Positions 23,936 through 64,000 of a DNA stretch of 64,000 nt are shown here, piece by piece. The position numbers and the translations under genes are program-made. Under the pieces are notes generated by a model. That model did not search any database, was not told where the DNA came from, and saw nothing but the letters and a program-made list of their open reading frames with translations. Source of the stretch: Heliopora coerulea (lineage: Eukaryota > Cnidaria > Anthozoa > Scleralcyonacea > Helioporidae); contig JASJOG010000294.1 of assembly GCA_030142905.1 (NCBI GenBank), positions 273,790-337,789 on the forward strand. Reading direction: 5' to 3'. Positions within the stretch are counted from its first letter, which is position 1. Each line of letters starts with the position of its first letter.

Positions 23936-24127
23936 AGTTTTACTTTACTCTTTTATTTGTAAGGCTTGAAATTCGGAGGGCGCCATTAAAGTACCAAAGC
24001 TTAGCAGGAATGTTTAAAATGTAGAATTTGATATTGTATGAGACTCTAGAACGCCGAACTGCGCATTTTAATTATTCATTTTAATCAATTTTAATCATTC
24101 TTTTTCTTCAGGTTCTGAAGTCTGCAC

Positions 24128-62222
<38,095 letters not shown>

Positions 62223-63300
62223 TTTACCAAAGATGTTACAATTAACATTTTAACTCATACATAATAAAAATTTTGAAAGGGCATATTCCTAGTTTTCCTA
62301 TATCTCACCCATTACTGAAGCAGTATTAAAGGCAAAAAGTTCAAACAATCTTAGATATGCACGAAAAGCGTAGGAAAATGAAACCCATCCAGATTTAGAG
62401 GTTTTAAGCATCTGAAATACCTTAACCAAAGTAGCCATACCAATTTTGATTACTTGCCAATGTGATAGTAAACATGAATATTTCTTATCTTATTTTGAGG
62501 AATATCTTGACCTAAGTAAATACGATGAGGCCCATTACATGAATTTCGACGTGATTGACTGATTTGTGGAAAAAGCATGGTGGACACAACAAGAAACATT
62601 GATGTTGGTAATAACTCTGAAAAAAGAAAGAAATGCGAGTGTGTACCGTATACCTGTTGGTCTCTTATTCGAAAGGCTTTACAGAATTATTTTAAATTAA
62701 CCATGCCTAGGTCTTTAGTTCACGAAATAGATAGAGGAGCCGCCAAGAATGTCTTTGCCTTTTTTTACTTCTTTTAACTGTTACTCATTAAGGAAGAGAA
62801 AAGGAGGCAATCACGTCCCTACTGCAAAATAGCCTGGTCATGAAAGCCTATTGCTTGGTTGTTAGTTGTGTTATCACAGGCGATTAAACACGTAACTTTT
62901 TGCGTCAGGAAACATACATCTTTATGATTATGGGGGAAAACGAGGTTTCGATAGCACTAACTCCATATATTTTTCCCATTTAGTCTCCACTTTAATTAGC
63001 TGTCCTGACATTTGAAACCATAAGTAGACAATTAAAATTCTTAAACCAATTCTTTTTAAAAATAAATCATTGACCCACCTACCTTTCAACCCGGCACCCT
63101 ATTTTCTCATCCCATCAAAAGCCCGTTCAACTAAAAAACAATTGTTGAAAAGCCAAATAAATTTTTGACTTGAAATATTTTGAAGATTGTTATAGGGGAA
63201 CTTTGTGAAAAACAAGCAGCAAAAACTAAAAGAAGTGTTGAAAAAAGTTATTTGACTTCGACAAACCTCAAGGACAAAGGAGAGCGTTTGACATCCAAGT
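62223..63300. other. region downstream of the receptor
   Basis: Probable 3' UTR followed by spacer. Short open frames (for example at 62577) have no family features. Confidence 0.4.
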
Positions 63301-63327
63301 CCACCACGATACTGACTTAAACACGGA

Positions 63328-63345
63328 GCGACGCTATAAAAGGGT
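63328..63345 (+). promoter_or_regulatory. possible TATA box
   Basis: CTATAAAAGG at about 63335 lies some 440 bases upstream of the open frame that starts at 63778. The match to a TATA box is good, but no transcript start can be shown. Confidence 0.35.
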
Positions 63346-63777
63346 AAGCTCCTCCCACATTTCTGGCTTCGTATTGCGGTTGCATGTTTCAAAATGGCGG
63401 ACACTTTGAAGCGTGACTGAACTGGACAGCGTAGAGCTACACAAAGCGTGTCCTAGAGCCTAAAGCTTACGGAAATACTTTTAAATGTGTTTTTTAAAAT
63501 ACAGCAAAACAATATATAAAGCAATAAATGGCTGAACATGCCACATTTACTGATTTTTCTGGTTGTTATAGGTCGTATTATAATCATTCGAGACGTCCTG
63601 CGCATCTTCATTCACTTATAGTCATCCTACCCGCGCAGTGTTTGGGCACGATTCACATTTTATTACATCCGCGATGTTTCATAGCCATCTGTATTCTTTT
63701 TGGCGAATACTTGAAGCTTGTAATATTATAAATATAAACAAAACCTGGCGCCACTTTCAAATTTATTTGTGGCAAAT

Positions 63778-64000
63778 ATGCTCGGTCGCTCTCATCCAAC
63801 AGCTCGGACTTCTACCTCTGCGCAAAGCAGAACTCCGCGTTCTGCGGGGCTTAGCAAGTATGATCGTAATAAAGCCTACTACCAGAAGAATAAAAGAGCA
63901 ATTAAAGAGAGCAAGGCCTACTACGGCTTCAAAATGGAAGTGAAACGTGATGAGGAAGGGCGCTTGGTAGAAGTACGTAAAAAAGATCAACACCGTGAGG
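63778..64000 (+). CDS. start of an unrecognised basic protein, cut by the window edge
   Basis: From ATG at 63778 the frame is open to the end of the window (74 codons). It begins MLGRSHPTARTSTSAQSRTP, then SKYDRNKAYYQKNKRAIKES and a charged EVKRDEEGRLVEVRKK stretch. The local base composition is less AT-rich than the surroundings, and the peptide is coding-like: a serine/threonine-rich head, then a basic coiled segment. It may be a host gene or the first protein of a large transposon; I cannot tell which. Confidence 0.5.
   Translation, partial: MLGRSHPTARTSTSAQSRTPRSAGLSKYDRNKAYYQKNKRAIKESKAYYGFKMEVKRDEEGRLVEVRKKDQHRE

Noticed and set aside
62577..62777. Small frame downstream of the receptor
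   Set aside because: Sixty-six codons, ending in a poly-Phe run, without context or motifs; likely chance.

Overview
This window is nuclear DNA from an animal. It is AT-rich (my impression, not counted), gene-poor and packed with transposable elements. It has long spliceosomal introns with GT/AG borders and no bacterial-style operons. The one large gene is a receptor tyrosine kinase. Its neighbours are Penelope-like, CR1/L2-like LINE, BEL/Pao, Tc1, pogo/Tigger, Harbinger and Crypton elements. This mix and the receptor's make-up fit an early-branching metazoan best, most likely a cnidarian (anthozoan). The phylum call is inference; the sequence carries no direct species marker.

Layout. 0.6-1.1 kb: one convincing 3'-terminal exon on the minus strand. 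2.2-9.5 kb: a graveyard of elements: a Tc1 remnant, Penelope-like fragments on both strands, a decayed BEL/Pao pol that interrupts a Penelope-like reverse transcriptase, and a Crypton-related end. 11.8-14.1 kb: a decayed LINE on the minus strand. 14.7-23.9 kb: two orphan exons, paralogous to the first ligand-binding exons of the receptor downstream, split apart by a Penelope-like element with a hammerhead ribozyme (about 16.9-20.1 kb) and a DNA transposon (21.9-23.1 kb). 24.1-62.2 kb, plus strand: an apparently intact receptor gene of 16 coding exons. 63.3-64 kb: the start of another open frame that runs off the window.

The receptor. I joined the coding exons by hand from splice sites. All 15 junctions agree in phase and the result is an open frame of 885 codons plus a stop. 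In order it has a signal peptide, an Eph-type ligand-binding region, two cysteine-rich repeats, one fibronectin type III domain, one transmembrane helix, a short juxtamembrane segment without tyrosine, and a complete tyrosine kinase domain. The outside looks like an Eph receptor. The kinase has FGFR/VEGFR/RET-class motifs, and there is no SAM domain or PDZ-binding tail. This mixture is the most interesting thing in the window.

The introns of this gene hold well-preserved mobile elements: a Tc1 element with terminal repeats (31.2-32.6 kb), a palindromic pair of Crypton-type recombinase arms (35.4-38.4 kb), a pogo/Tigger element with a Harbinger element nested inside it (38.8-41.9 kb), LINE 3' ends, and two copies of a tRNA-derived SINE whose third copy lies in the intron after coding exon 2.
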